DNA of 44,156 bases, from contig NZ_UFQC01000047.1 of the NCBI RefSeq assembly GCF_900496975.1, forward strand, positions 1 through 44,156, in the 5' to 3' direction. The position numbers were made by a program, and so were the translations under genes. The first letter of the stretch is position 1. The number at the start of each line of letters is the position of its first letter. The notes under the pieces are model-generated. The model searched no databases, was not told the origin of the DNA, and saw only the letters and a list, made by a program, of their open reading frames with translations. Below are positions 15,529 to 22,444 of the stretch, piece by piece. The stretch is from Achromobacter veterisilvae. Lineage in GTDB: Bacteria; Pseudomonadota; Gammaproteobacteria; Burkholderiales; Burkholderiaceae_B.

Positions 15529-16611
15529 TCAAATGTCGTCGCCCAGCGCCGCCAATTGCTCGGCCTGGTGCTCGGCGATCAGCGCGCCGGTCAGTTCTTC
15601 CAGGTCGCCTTCCATGATCTGCTGCAGCTTGTACAGCGTCAGGTTGATGCGGTGGTCGGTCACGCGGCCCTGCGGGAAGTTGTAGGTGCGGATGCGTTCG
15701 GAACGATCGCCCGAACCGATCAGGCTCTTGCGTTCGGCCGCTTCCTTGCTCTGCCGTTCGCGGACTTCCTTGTCTTTCAGGCGCGCGGCCAGCACCTGCA
15801 TGGCCTTGTCCTTGTTGCGGTGCTGGGAACGGTCGTCCTGGCATTCCACCACCAGCCCCGTCGGCAAGTGGGTGATGCGCACCGCCGAATCGGTCTTGTT
15901 GATGTGCTGGCCGCCCGCGCCGCTGGCGCGGAACGTATCGATGCGCAGGTCGTTCGGATTGATGACGATATCCGACATCTCGTCCGCTTCCGCCATGATG
16001 GCCACGGTGCAGGCCGAGGTATGGATGCGGCCCTGCGCCTCGGTGGCGGGCACGCGCTGCACGCGGTGCGCGCCGGACTCGAACTTCAGGCGGCCATAGG
16101 CGCCGTCGCCGTCGATCCGCGCGATCACTTCCTTGTAGCCGCCCAGTTCCGACGGGCTTTCCGACATCAGCTCCACCCGCCAGCCGCGCTGTTCCGCGTA
16201 GCGCGTGTACATGCGCAGCAGGTCGCCCGAGAACAGCGCGCTTTCATCGCCGCCCGTGCCCGCGCGGATTTCCAGGAACACGCTGCGCCCGTCGTTGGGA
16301 TCGCGCGGCAGCAGCAGCAGTTGCAGCGCGGCTTCCAGCTCTTCCAGCTTGATCCGCCCGGACTTGATCTCGTCTTCGGCCATGGCCTTCAGGTCCGGAT
16401 CCGACAGCATCTCCTGGGCGGCCGCCAGGTCCTCCTCGGTGCGGGCGAAGGCGGTGAACGCCTCGACCACCGGCTCCAATTCGGCGCGTTCGCGCGAGAG
16501 CTTGCGGAAACGCTCCATATCGGACGCGGTGTCCGGTTCGGCGAGCAGGGCGTCGACCTCGATGAGGCGGTGGCACAGATGCTCCAGCCGGCTGCGCATG
16601 GAAGATTTCAT
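15529..16611 (-). CDS. prfA: Peptide chain release factor 1
   Basis: 360 residues. It recognises UAA and UAG stop codons and triggers peptide release on the ribosome. The PAT anticodon-like tripeptide is at 188-190 and the catalytic GGQ at 233-235 (GAGGQHINK). The start at 16611 (MKSSMRSRLE) gives the standard length; four extra in-frame codons upstream are not needed. Second gene of the hemA-prfA-prmC cluster. Confidence 0.97.
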   Translation of the reverse strand: MKSSMRSRLEHLCHRLIEVDALLAEPDTASDMERFRKLSRERAELEPVVEAFTAFARTEEDLAAAQEMLSDPDLKAMAEDEIKSGRIKLEELEAALQLLLLPRDPNDGRSVFLEIRAGTGGDESALFSGDLLRMYTRYAEQRGWRVELMSESPSELGGYKEVIARIDGDGAYGRLKFESGAHRVQRVPATEAQGRIHTSACTVAIMAEADEMSDIVINPNDLRIDTFRASGAGGQHINKTDSAVRITHLPTGLVVECQDDRSQHRNKDKAMQVLAARLKDKEVRERQSKEAAERKSLIGSGDRSERIRTYNFPQGRVTDHRINLTLYKLQQIMEGDLEELTGALIAEHQAEQLAALGDDI

Positions 16612-16646
16612 GGGGATGACCAAAAAGAAAAGCGGAATGGCGGATA

Positions 16647-16673
16647 GCGGGCGCCCAAAAGACGAACGCCCGC
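16647..16673. other. Hairpin in the hemA-prfA gap
   Basis: Perfect 7-bp arms GCGGGCG and CGCCCGC around a 13-base loop. On the minus strand a T-rich stretch follows only after about 16 bases. It could attenuate read-through from hemA into prfA; the function is uncertain. Confidence 0.3.
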
Positions 16674-16702
16674 CAGGGAGGGCGGGGCGTGGGACAGCGT
16701 CG

Positions 16703-17977
16703 CTAACGGCGGGAGTCGCGGCCGGGGAACAGGCGCGGCATCCAGGCGAGCAACTGCTTGCGGTCGTCGCCTTCGCTGCGGTTCAGGGCCGCCAGCGGGC
16801 CGTGCAGGTATTTCTGCGTCAGGCCATGGGCCAGTTGTTCGAGCACGGCCTCGGGCGATTCGCCCCGCGCCAGCAGCTTGCGGGCGCGTTCCAGTTCGGC
16901 GGCGCGGACGTCTTCGGCGGCCTGGTGGAGGTCGCGGATGACGGGCACCACTTCGCGGGACTGCATCCAGTGCATGAAGCCCTGGACGCGGGTTTCGATG
17001 ATGGCTTCGGCCTGCACCACGGCGGCGCGGCGCGCGTCCGTGCCGGTCTGCACCAGGCGGCCCAGATCGTCCACCGAGTACAGGTAGACGTCGTCCAGGC
17101 GGCCGACTTCGGGTTCGATGTCGCGCGGCACGGCCAGGTCGATCATGACCATCGGGCGGTGGCGGCGCAGCCGCGTGGCCCGCTCCACCATCCCCAGGCC
17201 GAGGATAGGCAGGGAACTTGCCGTACAGGACACGACCACGTCGAACTCGGACAGGCGCTCCGTCAGGTCGGACAGCTTCATCGTGCTGGCCGAGAACCGG
17301 TTGGCCAGGATCTCGGCGCGTTCGGCCGTGCGGTTGGCTACCACCATGCTGCGCGGACGCTGCGCGGCAAAGTGCGTGGCGCACAATTCGATCATCTCGC
17401 CCGCGCCGATGAACAGCGTGCGGGCCTGGTCCAGATTGCCGAACACGCGTTCGGCCAGGCGGACGGCGGCGGCGGCCATGGACACCGACTGCGCGCCGAT
17501 GGCGGTCTGCGACCGCACTTCCTTGGCCACCGAGAAGGTGCGCTGGAACATCTGGTGCAGCAAGGTGCCCAGGGCCCCGGCTTCGCCGGCGGCGCGCACG
17601 GCGTCCTTCATCTGGCCCACGATCTGGGTTTCGCCCAGTACCATGGAATCCAGGCCGCTGGCCACGCGGAAAGCGTGGCGCACGGCGTCGTCCTGGTGAT
17701 GGCGGTACAGGTGCGGGCGCAGCGCGCCGGCGTCCAGGCGGTTGTGTTCAGCCAGCCAGGCGGGCAGTTGGTCGGCGACGTGGCCGTCGGCCGCGCAATA
17801 GATCTCGGTACGGTTACAGGTGGACAGGATCGCCGCTTCGCGCACGGAGCCGCCGAACGCCGAGCGCAGGCCTTCCAGCGCGGGCTTCACCAGATCGACG
17901 GGCATGGACACGCGTTCGCGGACCGAAACCGGCGCGGACGTGTGATTCAGACCGAAGGCAAGGACAGCTACCGACAT
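16703..17977 (-). CDS. hemA: Glutamyl-tRNA reductase
   Basis: 424 residues. It reduces the glutamyl group of Glu-tRNA to glutamate-1-semialdehyde with NADPH, the first committed step of tetrapyrrole synthesis; this also supplies the siroheme needed by the CysI-like enzyme at 3.6 kb. Catalytic Cys54 lies in ILSTCNRTEIY, and the NADPH domain has FIGAGEMIEL. The start at 17977 (MSVAVLAFGLNHTSAPVSVRE) matches the family N-terminus; the 81 upstream in-frame codons are promoter DNA. A -10 TATAAT lies 95-100 bp upstream. Confidence 0.97.
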   Translation of the reverse strand: MSVAVLAFGLNHTSAPVSVRERVSMPVDLVKPALEGLRSAFGGSVREAAILSTCNRTEIYCAADGHVADQLPAWLAEHNRLDAGALRPHLYRHHQDDAVRHAFRVASGLDSMVLGETQIVGQMKDAVRAAGEAGALGTLLHQMFQRTFSVAKEVRSQTAIGAQSVSMAAAAVRLAERVFGNLDQARTLFIGAGEMIELCATHFAAQRPRSMVVANRTAERAEILANRFSASTMKLSDLTERLSEFDVVVSCTASSLPILGLGMVERATRLRRHRPMVMIDLAVPRDIEPEVGRLDDVYLYSVDDLGRLVQTGTDARRAAVVQAEAIIETRVQGFMHWMQSREVVPVIRDLHQAAEDVRAAELERARKLLARGESPEAVLEQLAHGLTQKYLHGPLAALNRSEGDDRKQLLAWMPRLFPGRDSRR

Positions 17978-18071
17978 GTGGGAGGGACGGCCAGGCCATC
18001 CGCGCGTAAGCGTTAAGAACTGCCACCAGGAACAAGGCGCCACAAGATGATGTGGCGACAGACCGCTGGTG

Positions 18072-18077
18072 ATTATA
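18072..18077 (-). promoter_or_regulatory. Probable -10 element of the hemA promoter
   Basis: Reads TATAAT on the minus strand (GAGTATAATC), about 95 bp before the hemA start. The -35 is not clear. The 277-bp gap to the tRNA genes otherwise shows no gene, only a small TCCGGGG/CCCCGG hairpin near 18192-18211. Confidence 0.5.
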
Positions 18078-18254
18078 CTCCTGCGGGTTATCCCCAGGCC
18101 ATCCCGACGCCCAACCGCGACCGTGGGCCGCGCCTTTCGTACCCTCCAGCCAACAGTGTCCGGCATGGGCTGCGCAGGCGAAGGCGAAAAATCCGGGGTT
18201 TTCCTCCCCGGCTGGCACAAGCCTGAAAAATTGTGTATAGTTGCGGACTTCGTT

Positions 18255-18330
18255 GGCCTGGTAGCTCAGTCGGTAGAGCAGAGGATTGAAAATCCTTGTG
18301 TCGGTGGTTCGATTCCGCCCCAGGCCACCA
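18255..18330 (+). tRNA. tRNA-Phe(GAA), copy 1
   Basis: 76 nt with encoded CCA. Acceptor GGCCTGG pairs with CCAGGCC; D arm GCTC/GAGC; anticodon loop TTGAAAA gives GAA; T arm GGTGG-TTCGATT-CCGCC. Confidence 0.98.
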
Positions 18331-18372
18331 AAAGAATTTTTGGCTACTGCTGATCCAGTAATAGCCCCGCAG

Positions 18373-18408
18373 AAAAGCCCGGCCCGTACCAAAACGGCTG
18401 GGCTTTTT
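18373..18408 (+). terminator. Terminator of tRNA-Phe copy 1
   Basis: AAAAGCCCGGC, 13-base loop, GCTGGGCTTTTT: stem followed by a T-run, 43 bp after the tRNA. Confidence 0.8.
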
Positions 18409-18512
18409 GCATTTCGCCTTCCCCGCTTCAAGGCTTCCTGCCTGCGCCCTATCGCAGAAGAGCCGCCCGCCCCCGTCTCTTCCGAATATTGTGTATAGTT
18501 GCGGGCTTCGTT

Positions 18513-18588
18513 GGCCTGGTAGCTCAGTCGGTAGAGCAGAGGATTGAAAATCCTTGTGTCGGTGGTTCGATTCCGCCCCAGGCCACCA
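18513..18588 (+). tRNA. tRNA-Phe(GAA), copy 2
   Basis: Identical to copy 1, including the encoded CCA, in the second 258-bp unit. Confidence 0.98.
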
Positions 18589-18630
18589 AAAGAATTTTTG
18601 GCTACTGCTGATCCAGTAATAGCCCCGCAG

Positions 18631-18666
18631 AAAAGCCCGGCCCGTACCAAAACGGCTGGGCTTTTT
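18631..18666 (+). terminator. Terminator of tRNA-Phe copy 2
   Basis: Exact duplicate, 258 bp on, of the hairpin and T-run at 18373-18408. Confidence 0.8.
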
Positions 18667-18770
18667 GCATTTCGCCTTCCCCGCTTCAAGGCTTCCTGCC
18701 TGCGCCCTATCGCAGAAGAGCCGCCCGCCCCCGTCTCTTCCGAATATTGTGTATAGTTGCGGGCTTCGTT

Positions 18771-18846
18771 GGCCTGGTAGCTCAGTCGGTAGAGCAGAGG
18801 ATTGAAAATCCTTGTGTCGGTGGTTCGATTCCGCCCCAGGCCACCA
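18771..18846 (+). tRNA. tRNA-Phe(GAA), copy 3
   Basis: Identical to copies 1 and 2. The identity to the other units ends about three bases after its CCA, where a different terminator follows. Confidence 0.98.
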
Positions 18847-18854
18847 AGCATTCG

Positions 18855-18882
18855 ATGCCCAGCCCTGAAAGCTGGGCATTTT
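18855..18882 (+). terminator. Terminator of tRNA-Phe copy 3
   Basis: ATGCCCAGC, loop CCTGAAA, GCTGGGCAT then TT: 9-bp stem followed by T residues. It differs from the terminator of copies 1 and 2 and is probably the original end of the locus. Confidence 0.8.
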
Positions 18883-18917
18883 CATTTGTGCATCGGGGCT
18901 GGTAACCAAAGGCCCGC

Positions 18918-19073
18918 CTACACCTTGTTCAGTTGGACTTCGACTTCGGCGCATGCGTCCATCAGCGCGTCGAATGGCATGGCATCGCCCACCATCAGTT
19001 CATCGGCCAGCATGGCCGCATAGTCCTTGGCGAGCGCCTCTCGGGCTTCGCCTTGCTCAAGTCGAAGAAGTAT
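18918..19073 (-). pseudogene. C-terminal remnant of an AbiEii-type toxin gene
   Basis: Directly after the antitoxin stop, the same reading frame continues for 51 codons and ends at TAG (18918-18920). The peptide (EQGEAREALAKDYAAMLA, then DAMPFDALMDACAEVE) resembles the usual end of AbiEii nucleotidyltransferase toxins, where a KDYAAM-like segment and a PFDALM-like segment close the protein. The family assignment is from memory and rests on this short tail. No nucleotidyltransferase core is present, so at least 80% of a normal toxin gene is gone. The sequence suggests one deletion that joined the antitoxin end to the toxin end. Confidence 0.5.
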
Positions 19074-19670
19074 TCAGCCACGCGCGGCTTCCCTGCCGAT
19101 AGCCTGCGCCATCCAGCCCGGCAGCGTCGCCCGCGCCGAGGCCAGCGCCTGCCATTCGGCATGGGGCAGCGTGCGGCGCAGCGACACCAGCGATTCGCCG
19201 GCGTGCGTCGGCCCCATCCAGGCCAGCGCGCGCACGGCTGCGCCGGCTGGCCGCGCACCCAAAGCCAGCATCCAGCGCGGCGCATGCTTCACCAGCACTT
19301 CCGAACGCCCGAGTTTCAGCTTCCGCGTCCGGCCGGAAGTCAGGTAGACCTCGCGGATCGGCACTTGCTGCGTCAGGCCCAGCGCGTTGGCCGCGCTGGC
19401 GCCATGCGGCACGACGGTTTCCCCACGTTGCTCGGCCAGCGCCTGGACGACCTTCTCGGGCGAGGGTGCCCGCGCGCCGAACCGGCTGGCGACCGGCGCC
19501 GCGTAGGTGCCACGCGCCACACGCAGCAGCTTGCCGGCCTTGGCCAGGCGCGAAAACGCCTGATCCACTGCCGCCCGGCTCCCCAGGTGCAGGAACTCCT
19601 TAGGCGACAGCACGCCTCCCTCGGGGAGAGATTGGGCTTGTTGAAGGATGGTTTCGGGCAGTGTGTTCAT
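19074..19670 (-). CDS. AbiEi-type (DUF6088) antitoxin of a type IV TA system, toxin missing
   Basis: 198 residues. An N-terminal winged-helix region (GGVLSPKEFLHLGSRAAVDQAFSRLAKAGKLLRVARGTY) precedes a C-terminal domain (VPHGASAANALGLT, VYLTSGRTRKLKLG). The end (LPGWMAQAIGREAARG) looks like a complete family C-terminus. AbiEi proteins neutralise the AbiEii toxin and repress their own promoter through inverted repeats. Here the toxin is reduced to the 51-codon remnant just downstream, so the gene is probably an orphan antitoxin or repressor. It lies beside the tRNA-Phe cluster, a common integration target. Start chosen at the first ATG; the ribosome site is weak. Confidence 0.8.
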   Translation of the reverse strand: MNTLPETILQQAQSLPEGGVLSPKEFLHLGSRAAVDQAFSRLAKAGKLLRVARGTYAAPVASRFGARAPSPEKVVQALAEQRGETVVPHGASAANALGLTQQVPIREVYLTSGRTRKLKLGRSEVLVKHAPRWMLALGARPAGAAVRALAWMGPTHAGESLVSLRRTLPHAEWQALASARATLPGWMAQAIGREAARG

Positions 19671-19691
19671 GGCGGTCTTAATGTAAGAAGT

Positions 19692-19697
19692 AATATA
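19692..19697 (-). promoter_or_regulatory. Extended -10 promoter of the AbiEi gene
   Basis: Minus strand reads TGGTATATT (TGn plus TATATT), 21 bp before the AbiEi start. The AT-rich, partly repetitive leader (TTACTTCTTACATTAAG) is where an AbiEi autorepressor would be expected to bind. Confidence 0.45.
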
Positions 19698-19871
19698 CCA
19701 GTTTCTGACATTCCAGGAACCCCACAGTCCCGCCGATCTGCGGGCCAGGCCACAGCACGACCCTATTTTTTAGGGTTCATCGAGCATTACCGGGGAAGGC
19801 GTCACCTTCCATGCGACGCACTTCAGACGGCGCAGGTCCGCTTGCCTCTCACACTTGAATTCGCACTAGTT

Positions 19872-19901
19872 TTGTAATATTTAGCAATATTCATTCATAA
19901 T
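19872..19901 (+). promoter_or_regulatory. Promoter and dyad upstream of the secreted protein
   Basis: TTGTAA (19872-19877), 18-bp spacer, CATAAT (19896-19901). The spacer region contains AATATT-TAGC-AATATT (19876-19891). The rest of the 318-bp gap (19671-19988) shows an ACCCTA-T5-TAGGGT hairpin at 19760-19776 and no gene. Confidence 0.5.
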
Positions 19902-19988
19902 GTAGCCCCCGGGAAAAGGACGCTGGCCATTTCTCCCGTTTACTACAAAAAACCCGCTAAATCAGACGGCAGCACGAGTGATCAGCTA

Positions 19989-20735
19989 ATGAATATGAAT
20001 GCGATTTTTGGTTCAGCCATGTTCCTATTGGCAGCCCCGCTCGCAATGGCCGAAGCGTATCCCTATTCCGAGTTTGTTCAGAACGCCGGCCTGCACAAGG
20101 GATATGCACTGGCCTGCGGGTTGGAGCAGGCGCAGATTGCGGCTTACGAAAATTCGGTAAAGACGTATACAGCCAACAATTGGCCCGAAGACTACGCACG
20201 CGACTTTCAGTCCAAATATGAAAGCGCCGCCGCCAAGGCAAAAAACGACCGCAAGAGATCGTTGGATGAGGTCTTTTGCCGCGGCATACAGCTCACACTG
20301 TCATTTGGGGCGGACCACCCGGCCTCGTCTCTTACGCATGAATTTCTGGCCAGGCACGACCGATCCGTGGAGTTCGATGCCAAGTCGAAGAAGACAGCTC
20401 AAGAAGCGGCTGCGCTACGACGGCAACAACGAGTTGAAGCTGCAAAAGATGTACGAAAACTTGTGTCAACGAACGGTGCGCGCGTTTGTCGGCAAGACAC
20501 AGGCAAACGTCGAGATGTAGTGGGCACTTCATTCGGCCAGCCGCTGTATGGGCGGTCCGTAGAAGAGACTTTTCAAATCACCGGCTTTACCGAAGGGGTC
20601 AATGGCGATCGGATCAAAGTCATGGTCAGCTCAATACGGATCGCATCGACCGGGCGATACATTGAGACCTTGCCTCCCGACTACACGAAGGGCATTCATG
20701 TCTGGCAGGATTTCTTTTCCTGGGCGCCTTGCTGA
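19989..20735 (+). CDS. Secreted protein of unknown function, atypical base composition
   Basis: 248 residues with a clear signal peptide (MNAIFGSAMFLLAAPLAMAEA, cut near residue 22). Three features follow: a first part with two cysteines (ALACGLEQ, DEVFCRG), a charged helical middle (KKTAQEAAALRRQQRVEAAKDVRKL) and a C-terminal beta-like part (GARVCRQ, FQITGFTEGVNGDRIKVMVSSI). I recognise no named family. Codons such as AAT, GAT and TAT are much more frequent than in neighbouring genes and GC is clearly lower, so it was probably acquired with the AbiE locus. ATG 19995 is an equally possible start. Confidence 0.75.
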   Translation: MNMNAIFGSAMFLLAAPLAMAEAYPYSEFVQNAGLHKGYALACGLEQAQIAAYENSVKTYTANNWPEDYARDFQSKYESAAAKAKNDRKRSLDEVFCRGIQLTLSFGADHPASSLTHEFLARHDRSVEFDAKSKKTAQEAAALRRQQRVEAAKDVRKLVSTNGARVCRQDTGKRRDVVGTSFGQPLYGRSVEETFQITGFTEGVNGDRIKVMVSSIRIASTGRYIETLPPDYTKGIHVWQDFFSWAPC

Positions 20736-20744
20736 GTCGTAGGC

Positions 20745-21413
20745 TCACCCCCTCAACCGCGCCAGCGTCGCCGCCACCATCCGGTCGCAATCGTCTCCAT
20801 CGAACTCGAACAGGCTCTTCTCCGTCACGTCGATTTCACGCGACAACGACTCGCGCAACAGCGCATTGGCGCGGAAATGCCTGCTGCGCACCGTCGCCTC
20901 GGGGATGCCCAGGCAATGCGCGGTTTCCTCCACGGACAATTCCTCGACCGAGCGCAGCACGAATACGGTCCGGAACGAGGCCGGCAAGGCGTCCAGCTTC
21001 GCCTCCAGCAGGGTGCGTAGCTGCGAGCGCGCCGCGGCGTGGTAGGGCGGATCGAAGTCGTTGATGGTCATCGCGTCTGCCTCGTCCTCTATGTCGCCGG
21101 CCATCGGGCACAGCGCCTCGCGGCGCCCGTGCTTGCGGAGCCGGCCGAAGCATTCGTTCAGCACCAGCCTCGACAGCCAGGTGAAGAGCGAGGAGTCGCC
21201 GCGGAACCGGGCGATGGAGCGATACGCCGCCAGGTATGCCTCCTGCAAGGCGTCTTCGGCGTCGGCGTCGTTGCGCAGGGTGGCGCGCGCCAGGCGGTAG
21301 AGCCGCCGGTTGTGGCGGCGCATCATCGACTCGAACGCGGCCTCCTCGCCCGCCGCAATGCGGCGCGCCAGCGCCACGTCATTCTCTTCGGCCAGCATTG
21401 CCGCTGTCGTCAT
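20745..21413 (-). CDS. ECF-type RNA polymerase sigma factor
   Basis: 222 residues. Region 2 is AFESMMRRHNRRLYRLAR...DAEDALQEAYLAAYRSIARFRG with SLFTWLSRLVLNE, and region 4 is LPASFRTVFVLRSVEELSVEETAHCLGIPEATVRSRHFRA. There is no region 1 or 3, so it belongs to the ECF group. ATG 21413 has GGAGG upstream and lies 19 bp after the cupredoxin stop. It is the last gene of a DUF4142-cupredoxin-sigma operon. No anti-sigma gene is beside it, unusual for ECF factors; the secreted upstream proteins could be part of its output or signal. Confidence 0.93.
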   Translation of the reverse strand: MTTAAMLAEENDVALARRIAAGEEAAFESMMRRHNRRLYRLARATLRNDADAEDALQEAYLAAYRSIARFRGDSSLFTWLSRLVLNECFGRLRKHGRREALCPMAGDIEDEADAMTINDFDPPYHAAARSQLRTLLEAKLDALPASFRTVFVLRSVEELSVEETAHCLGIPEATVRSRHFRANALLRESLSREIDVTEKSLFEFDGDDCDRMVAATLARLRG

Positions 21414-21432
21414 GAGCCCAACCTCCGCCTCG

Positions 21433-21807
21433 TCACTGCGCAACCAGGGTTCCCTGCATGGCCGGATGGAACAGGCAGGTGTATGCGATGCTGCCCGCCT
21501 CGCCGACAGTGTAGGTCCACGACGCGCCGGCCGCGATGGCGCCGGAATCGAATGTCCGGGAAAGCGCGGTGGCCGTGTGCGGCACCAGGTCCCGGTTGAT
21601 CCACGTCACCCGGTCTCCGCGCCTGGCGGTCAGCGTGGCCGGGACGAACCGCATGCCCTCGATGGCCACGATATGCTCGGCCGCCTTCGCGTCAGGCGTA
21701 TCGTCCGCGGGGCGCGCCGAGGCGCCCGCCAGGGCCAGGCCCGCGCAAAGGGCGGCGGCGGCGGCGCCGGCGCGCCGCCACGCCGCGGACAAGGCCGGCC
21801 TAGTCAC
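21433..21807 (-). CDS. Periplasmic cupredoxin (amicyanin/plastocyanin-like)
   Basis: 124 residues with a signal peptide followed by one blue-copper domain. Copper ligands are visible: His in VPHTATA, then Cys, His and Met in YTCLFHPAM, in the amicyanin-like C-x2-H-x2-M spacing. The GTG at 21807 is preferred: it follows AGAGG by 9 bases and overlaps the DUF4142 stop by 8 bp. It likely carries electrons or copper in the periplasm. Coupled to DUF4142 upstream and the sigma factor downstream. Confidence 0.9.
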   Translation of the reverse strand: MTRPALSAAWRRAGAAAAALCAGLALAGASARPADDTPDAKAAEHIVAIEGMRFVPATLTARRGDRVTWINRDLVPHTATALSRTFDSGAIAAGASWTYTVGEAGSIAYTCLFHPAMQGTLVAQ

Positions 21808-22327
21808 CGGCAAGCCTCTTCTGCAACTGCCTGGCATGCTCCAGATGCGCGATGAAGGCGGGCCGGACCTTGACCAGCAAAGCCTTCAGCTCGGCATTGT
21901 GCGCGCTCGGGATCAGGGTCTTGTCCAGCGCCTCGATCACCGCTTCGTGATAGGCCACTTCGTGGTCGACGTAGGCCTTGTCGAACGCCGCCCCGCTCAG
22001 GCCCTTGAGCGTGGCAAGGTTCTTGTCGCCTCCCTGTTGCAGGCTGTCGCTGGTCGCATTCGCCTCGGGCGTGACCTTGAGCTTCTGGACCAGTTCGCCG
22101 GCGGCGCGGTTCACGGCCGTATGGTCGGCCACCATCAGCGCGGCGAATTCCTTGACGTCTTTCGTGCCGGATTTTTCCTGCGCCAGCTTGCCGGCATCGA
22201 CGTCCACCCGGTTGGCCACCACGACGATGGCCGCGATCTGCGGGTCCGTCGGTCCGTTGCCGTGCGCGAACGCGCCGGCGCCGGCCAGGACCAGGGCGCA
22301 GAGCCATGTTGTCCGAATCGCTTTCAT
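21800..22327 (-). CDS. DUF4142 secreted helical protein
   Basis: 175 residues: signal peptide (to about AGAFAHG), then an all-helical, ferritin-like domain. Family features are FAALMVADHTAVNRAAGELVQKL, AFDKAYVDHEVAYHEAVIEALD and FIAHLEHARQLQ, with several His/Asp/Glu positions that could bind metal. DUF4142 proteins are periplasmic or outer-membrane proteins of unknown role. First gene of the three-gene operon with the cupredoxin (8-bp overlap) and sigma factor. Confidence 0.92.
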   Translation of the reverse strand: MKAIRTTWLCALVLAGAGAFAHGNGPTDPQIAAIVVVANRVDVDAGKLAQEKSGTKDVKEFAALMVADHTAVNRAAGELVQKLKVTPEANATSDSLQQGGDKNLATLKGLSGAAFDKAYVDHEVAYHEAVIEALDKTLIPSAHNAELKALLVKVRPAFIAHLEHARQLQKRLAGD

Positions 22328-22413
22328 CTCATCTCCCGAAGCAATGCGTGCAGGCGGGGCGGCGCGCCGGGATGGCGCGAAACGCCGCTTGCATATGGGA
22401 TTGGATGTCGCGG

Positions 22414-22440
22414 CCCGGCCGCCCGTTCCGGCGGGCCGGG
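22414..22440. terminator. GC hairpin after the M20 gene
   Basis: CCCGGCC ... GGCCGGG with an inner GCCCG/CGGG pairing, just past the M20 stop on the minus strand. No T-run, so it may be a factor-dependent stop or only an insulator before the DUF4142 operon. Confidence 0.35.
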
Positions 22441-22444
22441 TGAC

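Larger units (their letters stand above)
18230..18849 (+). repeat. 258-bp tandem duplication carrying tRNA-Phe
   Basis: Two full 258-bp units (from 18230 and 18488) and a third partial one (from 18746) are identical except for one A/G difference before the first tRNA (18247). Each unit has a -10-like TATAGT (18236-18241, 18494-18499, 18752-18757), the tRNA, a spacer and, in units 1 and 2, a terminator. Only unit 1 has an older, unique upstream sequence with a -35-like TGGCAC at 18213-18218, 17 bp from its -10. Confidence 0.95.

Noticed and set aside
16703..18220. Longer HemA starting at 18220
   Set aside because: The extra 81 residues translate promoter sequence including the -10 TATAAT, and the family N-terminus starts at 17977.
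18286..18851. Open frames across the tRNA-Phe units, including the GLGRNRTTDTRIFNPL-type frame on the minus strand
   Set aside because: They are translations of the tRNA genes and spacers, repeated because the units are repeated; no ribosome site or protein-like composition.
19740..19756. Possible attachment-site remnant of an element integrated at tRNA-Phe (CCAGGCCAC match)
   Set aside because: The match to the tRNA 3' end is only nine bases in GC-rich DNA and no integrase is nearby.
20218..20520. Alternative frame inside the secreted protein, suggesting a frameshift
   Set aside because: The main frame continues to a plausible C-terminal domain with its own cysteine motif, so a frameshift is not needed.
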